64,000 nt of DNA from Rhizomys pruinosus. Lineage: Eukaryota > Chordata > Mammalia > Rodentia > Spalacidae. Under the pieces are notes generated by a model. It searched no databases. It was not told the DNA's origin and saw only the letters and a list, made by a program, of their open reading frames with translations. Positions 36,092 through 47,439 of the stretch are shown here, piece after piece. The first letter of the stretch is position 1, and every line of letters starts with the position of its first letter. Where the stretch lies: the NCBI GenBank assembly GCA_009823505.1, contig VZQC01010425.1, forward strand, positions 411,668 to 475,667, written 5' to 3'. A program made the translations under genes and the position numbers.

Positions 36092-36229
36092 AATCTTTAT
36101 TTTTTCGACAGGGACTCACTAGTCATAGCCCACTCAAGATGTAGCCCAGGTTGACCTAGATCGCTCAGGGATCCACCTGCCTCTGCCTCCCATGGCCAGG
36201 ATTAAAGGCATATGCCACCAAGCCTGGCA
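36092..36229 (-). mobile_element. B1 SINE, second adjacent copy
   Basis: Reverse-oriented B1 with gggatccacctgcctctgcc, aggattaaaggcatatgcca and gcctggc. It lies next to the preceding B1 and is also absent from copy A. Confidence 0.8.
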
Positions 36230-37245
36230 AAAGTACTTTTTATTGATTGATATTATAATAATTCTGTCAATACACACAGACACACAACAAGAACAGCATA
36301 AAACAGCAACCAGGAAAGACGTTTTGTATCAATTCTCTGGCTCCACACTGATATGTAGTATTTATCCTGTAACTGAATCTTCTTTTCAAGAAACAAATTA
36401 ATCTTGCGTTTAGGTCATAGCAATCAGTCTAAAAGAGAAAATTATTCTGATCATTAAAAGTAAGTTGAGCACCAGTGTACTGAAGGAAAGGCCTCTATGT
36501 TTCTCTGTTTGGTTTTTTGACAACTTGTGCAAACATTTTGTTTAAGCACCTGAGTGACCAAGGAAAACCAACTGTAGGGAAGGGCGACAGGGGAAAGAGA
36601 ATGACGTTCTATCCAATATAGCCTGTATATAGTAGTATTTCTTACTACTGATATACTTCTAATAAAACTATACCTTAATAACTGATGATGGCAATGAAAA
36701 ATATTAATTTCTATTTTTAGACCAAAGACACATTCACTGTACAGATTCAATTACCATGCACTTAAATTACTTATTTTCCAATAAAGAAAATATTTTCAAT
36801 TATGACATTTAATATAATGGAAACCCTTATTGCAACAGAATAATACTTTGTTATTAAGTGTCCATCTAGCTTCTGAGAAACCAAACAACTACAATAGTAC
36901 AACTGAGGGCATCTACAATACTACCAGATTGATTGTAGCTTTATTTAAGTAGTAATCTTATTCTGTACCAATTAACAACTTCAGATACTTTTGAGAAATT
37001 GACAGAGAAATTATGAAATGACAACTGCTACTTTAAGCTGCCACTCTGTACTGCGAATAAATAAACAGTGGTCAAAGAACTAAAGTGATATTTGGCACAC
37101 AACACAGACAATAGGAAACATCAAAACAAAACTCAAAGAACATGTTTTGATGCATTGTAGTTATTTTAGAAAAAGATTGTTCTGGAAGAGAATAAAGTAT
37201 TTTGGCTCAATAATATTTGCTTAATTTTAATTTCTCAGAAAACAA

Positions 37246-37254
37246 ACTTACCTG
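37246..37254 (-). promoter_or_regulatory. Splice-donor consensus 3' of OR stop codon
   Basis: Minus-strand CAG|GTAAGT with the junction between 37252 and 37251, 14 nt past the TGA of the intact OR gene. The site and its spacing are also present beside the dead paralog. A donor so close to the stop would not trigger nonsense-mediated decay if it opened a 3' UTR intron. Confidence 0.5.
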
Positions 37255-37266
37255 GCAAAGGATATT

Positions 37267-38205
37267 TCACATGAGAAAAGCTACTCTACCAACAAGTTTC
37301 CTCAAGGCTTCCTTCATGTCCCTGTTCCTCAGGCTATAAATAAATGGGTTGAGCAATGGAGGGACCACACTATACATCACAGAAGCAACTGCGGTGTTTC
37401 TGGGAGAATCATTCACTGCAGACATAATGTACACACCCAAACTTGTTCCATAGAATAAGAAAACAACTGAGAGATGAGAGGCACAGGTGGAAAAGGTTTT
37501 GTGCTTTCCTTTTGAGGATGGCATTCTCAAGACTGCAGATACAATATAAACATATGACAGCAAGATTCCACAGACAGGACCACCCCCAAATATAAATGCT
37601 GAAACAAATATCAGAATGTTGTTAAGAAATGTATCAGAGCAGGTGAGCTTAATAACCTGATCCAGTTCACAGAAGAAGTGGTGGATTTCAAGGTCTTGGC
37701 AGAAGGACAAGTGAAGCAGCATCAGACTGTGGAGCAGAGCATCTGCAATGCTAAAGAATAGTGATAATAGGACCAGCAGGACACAGTAGCCATAGTTCAT
37801 TGTGACCGTGTACCTCAGAGGATTACAAATGGCCACATAGCGGTCATAGGCCATCACTGCCAGCAGGAAATTTTCCATGCCAGCAAAAATGGTCACAAAG
37901 CAGATTTGAGAAAGACATTGTGTGTATGTGATGCTGTCATCCTGTGCTTCAATGTTCACCAGCATCTTTGGGATTGTGGTTGTGCTTAAACAGATGTCAT
38001 TAATGGAGAAAATGGAGAGGAAGAAATACATGGGTGTGTGGAGATGGGAGCTAGAGATGATGGCTAATATGATTAGCAAGTTTCCCAGAACTGTGAAAAA
38101 GTACATGGACAAGAACATGCTGAAGACCAGAGGCAGCACTTTATGATCATCTGTCAGTCCAAGGAGATGAAATTCTGTGATAGCTGTTTGGTTTTGCAGT
38201 TCCAT
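37267..38205 (-). CDS. Olfactory receptor, class II, family 7-like, intact
   Basis: A single-exon seven-transmembrane odorant GPCR of 312 residues, expected in cilia of olfactory neurons, coupling to Golf. Visible marks are an N-glycosylation site N5-Q-T, GN at 41-42 (TM1), [10 protein letters not shown] at 55-64, C97 with C179 for the extracellular disulfide, [10 protein letters not shown] at 118-127 (TM3 end), SY at 217-218 (TM5), [12 protein letters not shown] at 234-245 (TM6) and [13 protein letters not shown] at 282-294 (TM7). The open frame extends 19 codons upstream, but those codons translate a pyrimidine tract ending in AG, and MELQNQT is the family's usual start, so I chose 38205. 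Opening and motifs fit family 7; the exact subfamily and ligand are unknown. The paralog at 10113 is dead. Confidence 0.95.
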   Translation of the reverse strand: MELQNQTAITEFHLLGLTDDHKVLPLVFSMFLSMYFFTVLGNLLIILAIISSSHLHTPMYFFLSIFSINDICLSTTTIPKMLVNIEAQDDSITYTQCLSQICFVTIFAGMENFLLAVMAYDRYVAICNPLRYTVTMNYGYCVLLVLLSLFFSIADALLHSLMLLHLSFCQDLEIHHFFCELDQVIKLTCSDTFLNNILIFVSAFIFGGGPVCGILLSYVYIVSAVLRMPSSKGKHKTFSTCASHLSVVFLFYGTSLGVYIMSAVNDSPRNTAVASVMYSVVPPLLNPFIYSLRNRDMKEALRKLVGRVAFLM

Positions 38206-38219
38206 ATTTCTGATGAGGA

Positions 38220-38247
38220 CTTTGCAAAAGATAAAGAAAAGGAAAAT
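38220..38247 (-). promoter_or_regulatory. Probable splice acceptor before OR start codon
   Basis: On the minus strand a pyrimidine-rich stretch (ttttccttttctttatcttt) leads to gcaaag, 14 nt before the ATG. OR genes commonly splice a 5' UTR exon to a site just before the start codon. The dead paralog has ggaatg here, so the AG is lost there. Confidence 0.5.
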
Positions 38248-39271
38248 TGAAAGCATAAACATATGTATCAGGCAGAATCACTTGAGAATATATGTGGAAA
38301 CTTATAGATATGATGATATTTTAAAGGTAGACTCCTGGAATTTTGGTTTTGATTTACCTGGTGCATAATGGTTGCTTATAGTACTTAAGTAACTCTTGAA
38401 ACTCCCACCAACATTAGTGCCAAAAGTATCAAAAATGCCATAGTATTTTAATGGTTACTTTGAATATGAAGTGGTATATTTGCCAATGGGAAGAATCAGA
38501 CCTGTTTTTGTACAGAATGTGATACCAGGTAATGAGACTTGAGTAAATGTGGTATTGGGTAGATATGATAGAATATCAAACAGATAACAGTTAAAGAAGA
38601 CAAAAAGGGATTGTATAGAGACTATAATGAAATAAGTAAGACAGAATAATATTGGGTCTAGTGGGTATGAAAAGTTTCTACACTATGACAGATATGGACC
38701 TGAAGACTCTCAAGGACACATTAATATCTCTATCTTCCTAATTTCTTTGATTCCTCATCTAAGCCCAGGATGAAATTCTAGAAATATATTTGTTTTAATT
38801 TTTGAAACTCACCTGAATATTGAAGATCACTTGTCAGTACTCAAGAACTGTGGATGAATAACTGAGTCCATGGGATAATGTTTCAGAGCCAAGATTTCTG
38901 AGACTATACGTGCTTGCAGACCAGCATTTTAAACAGAGATTGCAGACCAATGCAGGCAGTCTGGATATCTCAAGGGATTCCCAAGGAAATCTCCCATTAG
39001 CCTAGTTATCTACTGCTCTATTATTCTGGCTCCATATACTCAAGTTTTATAGAACAATGCTATAGAACAGCAGTATTTTCCTTGCCAAATTCCCTGACTC
39101 TGGAGGCCAAATATTTAACATCCCATTTTTTCCAATTATTGTCTCATCCTTGTTTCACAGATATGATACAAAAGACCTGTTACTTTTCAATTTACTGTTT
39201 TATCAAAAGTGAGTAGAAATTACATAAACAGAACAATGACTTTCTGGTTATTAGTTTTAAAACTTTTCTCC

Positions 39272-39420
39272 TTTTTTTTTCAGTCATTTTTTGAGATACA
39301 TTCTCCCTGTAGCTCAACCTGGGATGTAACTTGGTGTGTAGACTAGGCTGCCCTTGAACTCACAGAGATCTAACTACCTCCACCTCTATGATTAAAGGCA
39401 TGTACCACTATCCCTGGATT
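39272..39420 (-). mobile_element. Old B1 SINE shared by both OR blocks
   Basis: Counterpart of 12105-12249: ttgaactcacagagatctaa and tgattaaaggcatgtaccac in reverse orientation, with similar age-related decay. Confidence 0.8.
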
Positions 39421-39558
39421 AAAACTTTTCTTTTAAACTAGCACAAGGAACCAAAGAGATTCCTTTCAAAGGACTGAATTTCAAATATGTAATTGACATG
39501 TCTGAACTCCAATATCAAAAAATACCATTGCTATTTAGTGTTCTCCAATCATACAGTG

Positions 39559-40166
39559 TGCAGGAATGAGACTTTTCTGGCTTGAAGTAAGGAACTGCAG
39601 ACTCTGTCCCACAGCTTCCGTGAGTTATCTGATATCTCCATTGACATTTAAGTTGCCTCTGTGAGTTATCTGTAGCTCTGTGTGGTGGGAGTATTGCATT
39701 ATTTGTTGTCTCACCTAGCTCTGCAAAGTTCCAGGCCCTGATGGTCTCATCCTTTGAGATATTGAGCAAAATGTCACACCTCTAGTTTATTGTTTACACA
39801 AACAGGAGCTTTGCTTCCCTGGTAGAAGACAAGGTGGCTCTGCCTCCTTTCCTCCTCCCCCACTATCTTAACCAGAGCACAGTACCTTTTTAGTATATAA
39901 ACACATTGCTGAAATGAATAAAACTGAGTCTTTTTCCATGTTTCTCTGAGTCCATTTCCTTTGTCTTCAGGTGACTTCCCGTGGTCCCCCCCCCCTCCTG
40001 GCTAGAAGTTCATCCTAGGAACTGTTAACCGGCCTGCAGGAGACAGCTCTGAGGCTTGTAAGTCTTGTGAAGCTGCAAGCATGGTTCTAAGAGGGAAGAA
40101 TATCGTGTGGATTGAAACAATGTGTGATTAAAGATCAACAGATTTTATATATATCGACAACCTGCA
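39559..40166 (+). mobile_element. Solo LTR (family LTR-B), second copy
   Basis: Starts TGCAGGAATGAG, like LTR-B at 23854, and carries tttcttggcttga-type, ccctggtag and ctgagtc...tttccttt blocks and an aataaaactgag signal near 39918. It ends near CCTGCA. Copy A has an empty site (about 12390: catacagtgcattttgg). The flanks ACAGTG and ACCATG are only a weak target duplication, so the ends are approximate. Confidence 0.65.
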
Positions 40167-40380
40167 ACCATGCATTTTGGTAGCCACAAATGATGATTAG
40201 TTGCTGGGCATGTTCCCTAATGTTAGTATTAATATTAAAACAGTATTTTAGACTTTATGATGGAAACTAAGAAACAACATAAAATACTATCATGGTACAT
40301 TTTAAATATGTATTTTATTATGTTAAAATATGTTTTGTGTTTGTGCATGTGTATGTTCATTGGTGCATATTTGTGTGAGA

Positions 40381-40399
40381 GTGTTTGTGTGTGTGTGTG

Positions 40400-40438
<39 letters not shown>
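40381..40438. repeat. (GT)n microsatellite
   Basis: GT run with a gcat interruption, counterpart of 12572-12650. Confidence 0.95.
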
Positions 40439-40581
40439 TGTGTTTGGGATTGGGCATGTTTCTACAGGTGTCTGAGTGGTTAGAGACCTCAGAGCTCCTG
40501 AAGCCTGAGTTACAAACAGGTTCAAACTATCTGATATAGGGGTGGGAATAAAATTTGGGTCTTTTAGAAATTCAATTTAAT

Positions 40582-41333
40582 CACATTCCCCTTTTCCTTC
40601 TCTCCACCCCACCCCAGTTCACACATTCTGCCACACATGTCCTGCAATTTTCTCTCAGTCTTTTTATAGTTTTTCTCTGCAAAGGTTTATTGTTTTGGGC
40701 AGAATTTAACTACATCAGTCCATTATTTGACTCAGTTGTTGTTGTGGTTCCTTCCCAACTGTATTGCTCCAAAGTATGCCTATATAAATGTCATATATGT
40801 ACCAGAATTATGTCCTCCAGTAATAAACTGCATTTTAACTCCAATGTATGTTTAAGAGTTCACATTTTCCCTTTAATTTTATATTACTCTAAAATATGAA
40901 TATATACTTTCTGCCCATATACATTAATTACCATGTCTGAAAGTAAGTGGTAAGTTAATTCTGGGTCTCACTAAGAGATTCATATTATGACACATCACAG
41001 TTGCTTTCAGATAGAAAGAAATATAACAACAAAGTTGCTCACATTGCCTTTCAATTGGAGGATATGGTACTAGCATCTACAAATAAGGGAAACCATTCTC
41101 TTTTGTTTTTTGGGGGTCTATATTACTTCACTTAGCATAATGGCTTCAAGTTCTATCTATTTACCTGCAGCGTTCATGATGTCATCTTTCTTTAACACTG
41201 CATAGAACTCTGTTATGTAGATGTACCACATTTTTGTTATCCACTCATCAGTTGAGGGGCATTTAGGTTGGTTCCAGCTCTTTGCTATTCTGAAGAGAGC
41301 TACAATAAACAGATGTGCATGTATTCTTGGTTC
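40582..41333 (-). mobile_element. 5'-truncated LINE-1 3' end, minus strand
   Basis: On the minus strand the last ORF2 codons (near 41080-41330) are followed by an L1 3' UTR with its G-rich tract (ccccaccccag on the plus strand near 40605). It matches 49930-50930. It lies inside copy B only; copy A passes straight through between about 12770 and 12820. Confidence 0.8.
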
Positions 41334-41352
41334 TCTTAAAATTCTTAAAATA

Positions 41353-41592
41353 GGGGCTGGAGAGATGGCCTAGTGGTTAAGAGAACCGACTGCTCTTGCA
41401 GAGGACCCAGGTTCAATCCCCAGCAACCACATGGCGGCTAAGAACCGTCTGTAACTCCAATTCCAGGAGAACTCCAGTTCCAGGGGAATCTGAGACCCTC
41501 TTCTGACCTCCACGGCATTGCACAACACAGGTGCACAAACTTACATGCAGACAGTACACTCATACACATACAAAAATAAATACAATTAAAAA
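41353..41592 (+). mobile_element. B2 SINE, copy-B specific
   Basis: Full-length B2 with the doubled ttccag block and a tail of acaattaaaaaa. Target duplication ATTCTTAAAATA (41341-41352) / AATCTTAAAATA (41593-41604). Absent from copy A. Confidence 0.93.
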
Positions 41593-41604
41593 AATCTTAA
41601 AATA

Positions 41605-41760
41605 GCCGGGCGTGGTGGTGTATGCCTTTAATCCTAGCACTTGGGAGGCAGAGGCAGGTGGATCTTTGTTAGTTCAAGACCAGCCTGGTCTACAGAGTGA
41701 GTTCCAGGCCAGCTGGGGCTATAGGGAGACCCTGCCTCAAAAAAGAACAAAAAAGACTAA
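41605..41760 (+). mobile_element. B1 SINE, copy B
   Basis: Begins gccgggcgtggtggtgtatgc, with cttgggaggcagaggcaggtg and an A-rich tail. It is the counterpart of the copy A B1 (12849-13007). Confidence 0.93.
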
Positions 41761-42024
41761 AAAAAATTCAAGGAAGATTGGCAAAATTTTAGGCAACATA
41801 GCAACATATAAAGAAGATCTAAATGTACTTCTTCAAAAAGCAGTTGCTTAAGCAGATGTTATTGAAATACAGAACAGTGCTGGGGAATGTTTGCACAATA
41901 TAGGTGGAGATACTCAGTTTTCTTTAAAAGTGAGGCTTTTGGTACGGTGACTATTCTACATTAAATGTCCACACACCCAAGAGCATAAACAAGAGTAGAT
42001 GACTAGTTCTTTTTTTTTTTTTTT

Positions 42025-42200
42025 TAAAGAGCTGCAGTTGTGGCTCAATAGTTATGAGCAGTTGCTCCTTTTGCAGAGGACCCAGGTTTGTTTCCCAGAA
42101 CTCACATGCCAGCTAACAACCATCCATAACTCCAATTCCAAGCTAATCTGATGCTCTGCTCTATCTCTACAGGTATTGCTTAAAACAAGCACGTTTAAGG
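42025..42200 (+). mobile_element. Old B2 SINE, copy B
   Basis: Counterpart of 13262-13445: ttttgcagaggacccaggttt, ccatccataactccaattcc and gatgctctgctct. Confidence 0.75.
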
Positions 42201-42584
42201 AATATACTCATATAAAAAGCAAAATAATAAGTAGACTATTATGAAATAAATATATAACATGTGTATGTAAAGATGTGTATTAAAATTTTCTTTGGGGGAG
42301 TGGATGGAGGTGCAGAGAGGGTATCAAAATACCATCTAACTAATATCAGACGAAAATTGCAAAAATTCAGTTAAATATAAAAGAAATGCAAAAAAATAAA
42401 AAAAATATGAGTATCTGAAGAATTCCACTATCTATTCTCCAAATATGATATGATATCAATAAATACTTTAGAAAAATGAAAATATAATCATCTACAAAAT
42501 AAAGAAAAGAGAAAATTTTATGCACATAATAAGTGTACCCACAGCAGTGGTTCAACATTGGGCACATTATGGCATATTTGTTCT

Positions 42585-42740
42585 TTTTTTTTTTTTTGGT
42601 CTTTTTGAGACAGGGTCTCCCTGTAGCCCCAGCTGTCCTGGAACTCACTCTGTAGACCAGGCTGGCCTTGAACTCACAAAGATCCACCTGCCTCTGCCTC
42701 CCAAGTGCTAGGATTAAAGGCGAGCGCCACCACATTCGGG
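42585..42740 (-). mobile_element. B1 SINE with 14-bp TSD, copy-B specific
   Basis: Reverse-oriented B1 (gtctccctgtagccccagct, gcctctgcctcccaagtgct). A perfect 14-bp duplication GGCATATTTGTTCT lies at 42571-42584 and 42741-42754. Copy A shows the unfilled site near 13858. Confidence 0.96.
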
Positions 42741-42781
42741 GGCATATTTGTTCTATATTGTCATAAATACTCTGGTGTATA

Positions 42782-43400
42782 TTAACCAGTGTATTGTGCT
42801 TCCTTCCTAGGAAACAGACCATCAGTTTAATTAAAGAGTGGCTGGTCACTCTCAACATATCTCTACAACGATTGCACTGGTGTTGCCCCATCAGTTATTG
42901 TAGTTAAAAGCATTCACACCTGAGTATGGTTGATGATTATTTTTTCCTTCCAGTAACAGACCTAGAAGCTTACAGCACTGTGGATACTTGGCAGTAGACA
43001 GTCTCTGGACTGATCACCAGCATGCATGAATTTCTCAAACAATAAAACAGTAAAAATAAAGATATAATCAGGAAGTTTCCAGTCCACTTGAGTGTCCTTG
43101 AAGCCAATCTCTGTGTGGTTTGGTGGTCCAGCTGGTTGTAGTCTGCCTGAGGGTACTTTAAGATGAATTCCCTTTGGTGTGTGCTTCCCCACTTGCAACA
43201 TCCACAAGTCCCTACCCTGTGATCAGAACCCTTGAGTTTTAGTAGGGTTATAGACCATTGCAGACTGCTGAAGAGAAATGTTGAAGAGCATTTAAATCAA
43301 GCCTCCATCCATCAAGACTCCCAAATTGTGATGTGCTGACTGACTATTAAGGGTTAAGTCCTTAGAAGGAAGCCTTAGAATATATGATGGATGCTTAAGT
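42782..43400. other. Unclassified DNA between OR block and L1
   Basis: No gene is visible. The segment starts where copy-B homology ends and runs into L1 5' sequence. A minus-strand 81-codon frame (42962-43207) has no recognisable domain. It may belong to an old repeat. Confidence 0.4.
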
Positions 43401-44215
43401 TGGACCTCTGCAGGAGGTCCTGTCAAGCTGGATGAGAACCAGTGGGTGCCTCCAATAGAAAATGAAATGTTGGAACCTGAAGTCTAGACCAACCAGCCTT
43501 TTTTTACCTAATAAGAAAATAACAGGCACATCAAGAATACAAAGTCAGTCTTAAACCCAACAAAGGAAGAGTGGAGTTTCATGCTAGACTCAGAAATAAT
43601 GAAAGGAATTCACATGCCAATATCACAAAGAAAAAGTAATAATATGAAAACCCCAATAATATGACTGCACTAAATATTGCCAGTCCTATGTAAAAGTTCT
43701 ACAATGAGGACCCTTTATAAATAACCCAGGATACACAATTTAAAAGACCAATCACAAACATTTTTAAAAGAGTTCAATGAATTTAAAGAGCGCACAACAA
43801 AATCAAGGGACTAAAACAAAATTGGGATAAACTTATGAATTCACCAAAGAGATAGAAATACAGAAGAAACCTCAAGCTGCCATGAAGAAGGACGTGAAAG
43901 ACTCAGCAACAAAATTAATGAAGTAGAAATCAGAATATCAAGGCTAAGTGAGAAAGTTGAAGAATTTGGCCACTCAATCAAAGAATATGAAAAATTTTTA
44001 AAAATTCAGGATTTGAATATTTAGGAAATGTGGGGCACCATGAAAAGCTCAAACTCACTTGTCATGGGCATAGAAGAAGGGAAGGAATCTCAGGAAAGGG
44101 TATTGACCAGATCTTCAAAGGACACGACATTCAGATACAGATTATTCCCAACGCACTTGTAGTTGGGGACTTCAAAACACCACTGTCTCCATTAGACAGG
44201 TCAACTAGAAAATAA
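43401..44215 (+). pseudogene. LINE-1 5' UTR and ORF1, joined to endonuclease piece
   Basis: Matches the L1 5' parts at 24412 and 28251 from about 43490 (cctaataagaaaataac), then ORF1 coiled-coil and RRM start (near 44040, LTCHGHRRREGI in one frame). At about 44140 it jumps to the endonuclease block [17 protein letters not shown], so most of ORF1 and the start of ORF2 are deleted. Confidence 0.75.
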
Positions 44216-44221
44216 TAGACC

Positions 44222-44980
44222 ATCTGAGCCTGGACATTTTTTTGGTTGGGAGGTTACTTATTACATATTGAATTTCTTCAAGTATTATTGGTCTATTTAA
44301 ACTGTCAGTCTCTTCTTGTTTGAGCTTTGGTGATTCCCAGGATTTCAGATATTCATCCATTTCTTCTAGGCTTTCAAACTTGGTAGAGCATAGGTTTTTG
44401 AAGTATTCCTTGTTGTGATGTTTCCCCTTTCATCACAGATTCTATTGATTTGGAGTTGTTCCTTCTTTCTTTTGATTAACTGGGCTAGAGTTCTGTCTAT
44501 CTTGTTTATTCTCTCAAAGAACCAACTTTTGGATTCATTGTGGGTTTTTTGTATGGTTTTCTTTGTTTCTATTTCATTGATCTCTGCTCTGATTTTTTTA
44601 TTTCTTCTTGTCTGCTGCATTTAGGGTTCATTTGTTTTTGTCTCTCAAATATTTTTAGCTGCAGTATTTAGATCATTCACTTGTACTCTTTCAGTTTTTT
44701 TTTAAATGTAGGCACTTGGAGCTATAAAATTCCCTCTTAGGACTGCTTTATAAAGTGTCCCATAGGTTTTTCTGTGTTGTATTATCATTTTCATTCAGTT
44801 CCAGGAATGTTTTTATTTGTTTCTTTATTTCTTCCTTGACCCATTCATTATTCAGGAGAGTGTTGCTTAGTCTGCATGTGTTCTTGTAGGTTGTAGGGTT
44901 TATCCTGGTGTTGATATTGAGTTTTATTGCACCGTGGTCTGATAGAATGCATGAGATTATTTCAATCTTTTTTATTTGTT
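44222..44980 (-). pseudogene. Inverted LINE-1 ORF2 fragment
   Basis: Minus-strand ORF2 sequence from the end of the endonuclease (KKIEIISCILSDHGAIKLN, ending near 44980) to the linker ([19 protein letters not shown] near 44535) and the start of the reverse transcriptase. It is flanked on both sides by plus-strand L1. A separate insertion or an inversion could explain it. Confidence 0.8.
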
Positions 44981-47439
44981 GAGTTAAAGGACTATGGATG
45001 CCAACACAGAATACTTTACCCAGCAAAAGTGTCGATTATAGTTGAAAGAGAGAGAAAAATCTTCCATGACATAAACAAGATGATAAAATACATGTCCAGA
45101 AAACCAGCTCTTCATAAAATACTTGAAGCAATTCAAAGGGCAGAAGAGAGGAGCAACAATCTTCAAAAACCTAGGGAAAGAAACTAATAAAAACATAACC
45201 GTAGGAGTAGAATCAGAAGCTAAAAGTGATAATCAATAGTAAGGTGAAAGGACCAACATCGATCTTTCAATTATAACCTTAAATCAATAAAATTAGTAAG
45301 GAAATGGAAAACATCACAATAGACAACAAAAAGATCCAGAACATTGTATGGGAATATTTTACAAATTTATGCTCTATTAAATTTGAAAGCCTAAAATAAA
45401 TAGATGAATATCTGAAATCATGGGAGTCACCAAACTTAAACAAAGAAGATAGCAAAAGCTTAAACAGACATAATGTGTAAGGAAATTGAAAGAGTAATAC
45501 AAACCCCCCCCCCAAAAAAAAACAGGCCCAGACATTTTTAAAGCAAAAAGCTACCAGACATTTAAATAGGATCTCTAACCAATATTACTTAAGTGTTTCC
45601 AAAAGAGAGAAACAGACGTAGAAATCCAAAATCTTTCTACGATGTCTGCATGAGGCTAATACCAAAATTGGGTAAAGATAGGATCATAAAGAAATCTATA
45701 GACCTATATATTTAATGAATAGAGTTGTAAAAATTCTCAGCAAAATACTTGCAAACTGTATACAGGCAGACATACGAAAGCTAATCCATCATAATCACAT
45801 AATATTTATTTTAGAGGTGCAGGGATTATTCAATGTATGAAAGTCAGTAAATGTTATAATCATGTAAATAGATTCTAAGACAAAAATCACATGGTCATCT
45901 CAATTGATGCAGGAGAGTCCTTTAATAAAATTCAATATGCCTCTATGTTTAAAGTCTTATAGGGAATTAGATTGGATGGAACATACCTCAACATAGTTAA
46001 AGCTATATGCAACAAAACCACAGCCACCAACACTCTAAATGGATAAGAATTTCATGCATTTCCCTTAAAAGTAGGGACCAGTAAAGGCTGTCTGCTATCT
46101 CCCCTCCTCTTTAACATAGGCTTTGAAAGTTTTGCACATCCATATTTATTGCTGGTGAGAAATGGAAGCAACCCAAGTGTACTTCAGCTAAGGAGTGGTT
46201 AAGGAAATGTGGTACTTTTACACAATGGAGTTCTATTCAGCTGTAACGAAAAAGGACATCAGAGTGATATTATATCTTAAAGTGGCTTTCATTTTCATTT
46301 CCTGAATTTTTTGTGATGGCTGCTATAGAGATCCCCCCAGTATTTCCCTTTTCACTTAGGGTCACTTTGGCTATTCAGGGTCCTTCGTTTTTCCACATTA
46401 AATTAAGGTTTAAAGCTATATTACAGAGCTACACTTATAAAATCAGCACTGGCAGTATTGGCAAAAAAAGTAGACTAGTAGATAAACGGAAGATAATTGA
46501 AGTCCCAAATTTGAGTTCATGCAATTTCAGCAACCTGATATTGACAAAATGTCCAGGAACACTCAGTGATGGAAAGCCAGCATCTTCAGCAAATGTTGCT
46601 GGGAAAAGTGGATTTCCACTTGTAGAAGAATAAAACTAAACCCTTATCCTTTGCCTTGCACAAAAATCAACTCTAAATGGATCTAAGAACTCAGTGTGAA
46701 ACCTGAACCTCTGCAAATGTTAGAAGAAATCTTCTGCATTAACCTGTGTTTGAAATGACTTTCTACCCAGTCATTAGTTGAACAGGAAATAAGGTCAATA
46801 ATCAACAAGTGGGACCTCATTAAAGTAAAAAGCAACAGAAACAATCAAAAAGATGAAGAGAACACCCACATGTGGGAGAAAATATTCGCCAGTGACAAGT
46901 CTGGCAGAGGCGTAACATCCATAGTATATAAATTACTTAAAAAAACAAAGGACCATGGAAAGAAGTGACCAAATTAAAAGATGGGCTAAAGATTTGAACA
47001 GAGAGTTCTCAAACGAAGAAATAAATAAGGCTAAGAATCATTTTAAAATGTGTTCACACTGGGGCGTGGTTGCACACGCCTTTAATCCTAGCACTTGGGA
47101 GGCAGAGGCAGGAGGATATTTTTGAGTTCAAGTCCAGCCTGGTCTACAAAGTGATTTCCAGGACAGCTGTGGCTACAGGGAGACCCTGACTGAAGAAGAC
47201 CAAAAAAAAAATCTGTTTATATCATTAGTAATTAAGTTAATGCAAATTAAAATCACTTTAAGATTTCATCTTGCTCTGTAAGACTGGGTAATATCAAGAG
47301 AACACATGAGACCAAATGTTGGCAAGGCTGTGGGGAAAGAATGATACTTCTTCACTGCTGGTGGGTTTGTATATTCATGGGAACCTTATGTAAAGCAGTG
47401 GGGAACACACCTAAAGGACTAAAATTGAACCTAACAGTT
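44981..47439 (+). pseudogene. Decayed LINE-1, ORF1 C-terminus and ORF2
   Basis: Begins in ORF1 (TLPSKSVDYS-type region; MSRKPALHKILEAIQRAEER near 45090-45155) and passes into ORF2, with most of the endonuclease missing near 45285. Reverse transcriptase pieces continue with many stops, and the C-terminal region lies near 46980-47430. A B1 is inserted at 47061. An LTR-like insertion splits it at 47440. Confidence 0.8.
47061..47211 (+). mobile_element. B1 SINE inside L1
   Basis: gcacacgcctttaatcctag and cttgggaggcagaggcagga with an A tail; L1 ORF2 sequence lies on both sides. Confidence 0.92.

Larger units (their letters stand above)
34327..42781. repeat. Duplicated olfactory-receptor block, copy B
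   Basis: Direct-orientation paralog of 7151-13907. Insertions absent from copy A are two B1s (35945-36229), LTR-B (39559-40166), an L1 3' fragment (40582-41333), a B2 (41353-41592) and a B1 (42585-42740). Copy B holds the intact OR gene. Confidence 0.88.

Noticed and set aside
38206..38262. 19-codon N-terminal extension of the OR open frame
   Set aside because: The extra codons translate a pyrimidine tract with an acceptor-like AG, and family 7 receptors start MELQNQT-like; the downstream ATG is the better start.
42367..42891. 174-codon minus-strand frame
   Set aside because: The middle third is a B1 SINE with its 14-bp target duplication, and copy A lacks it; not a gene.
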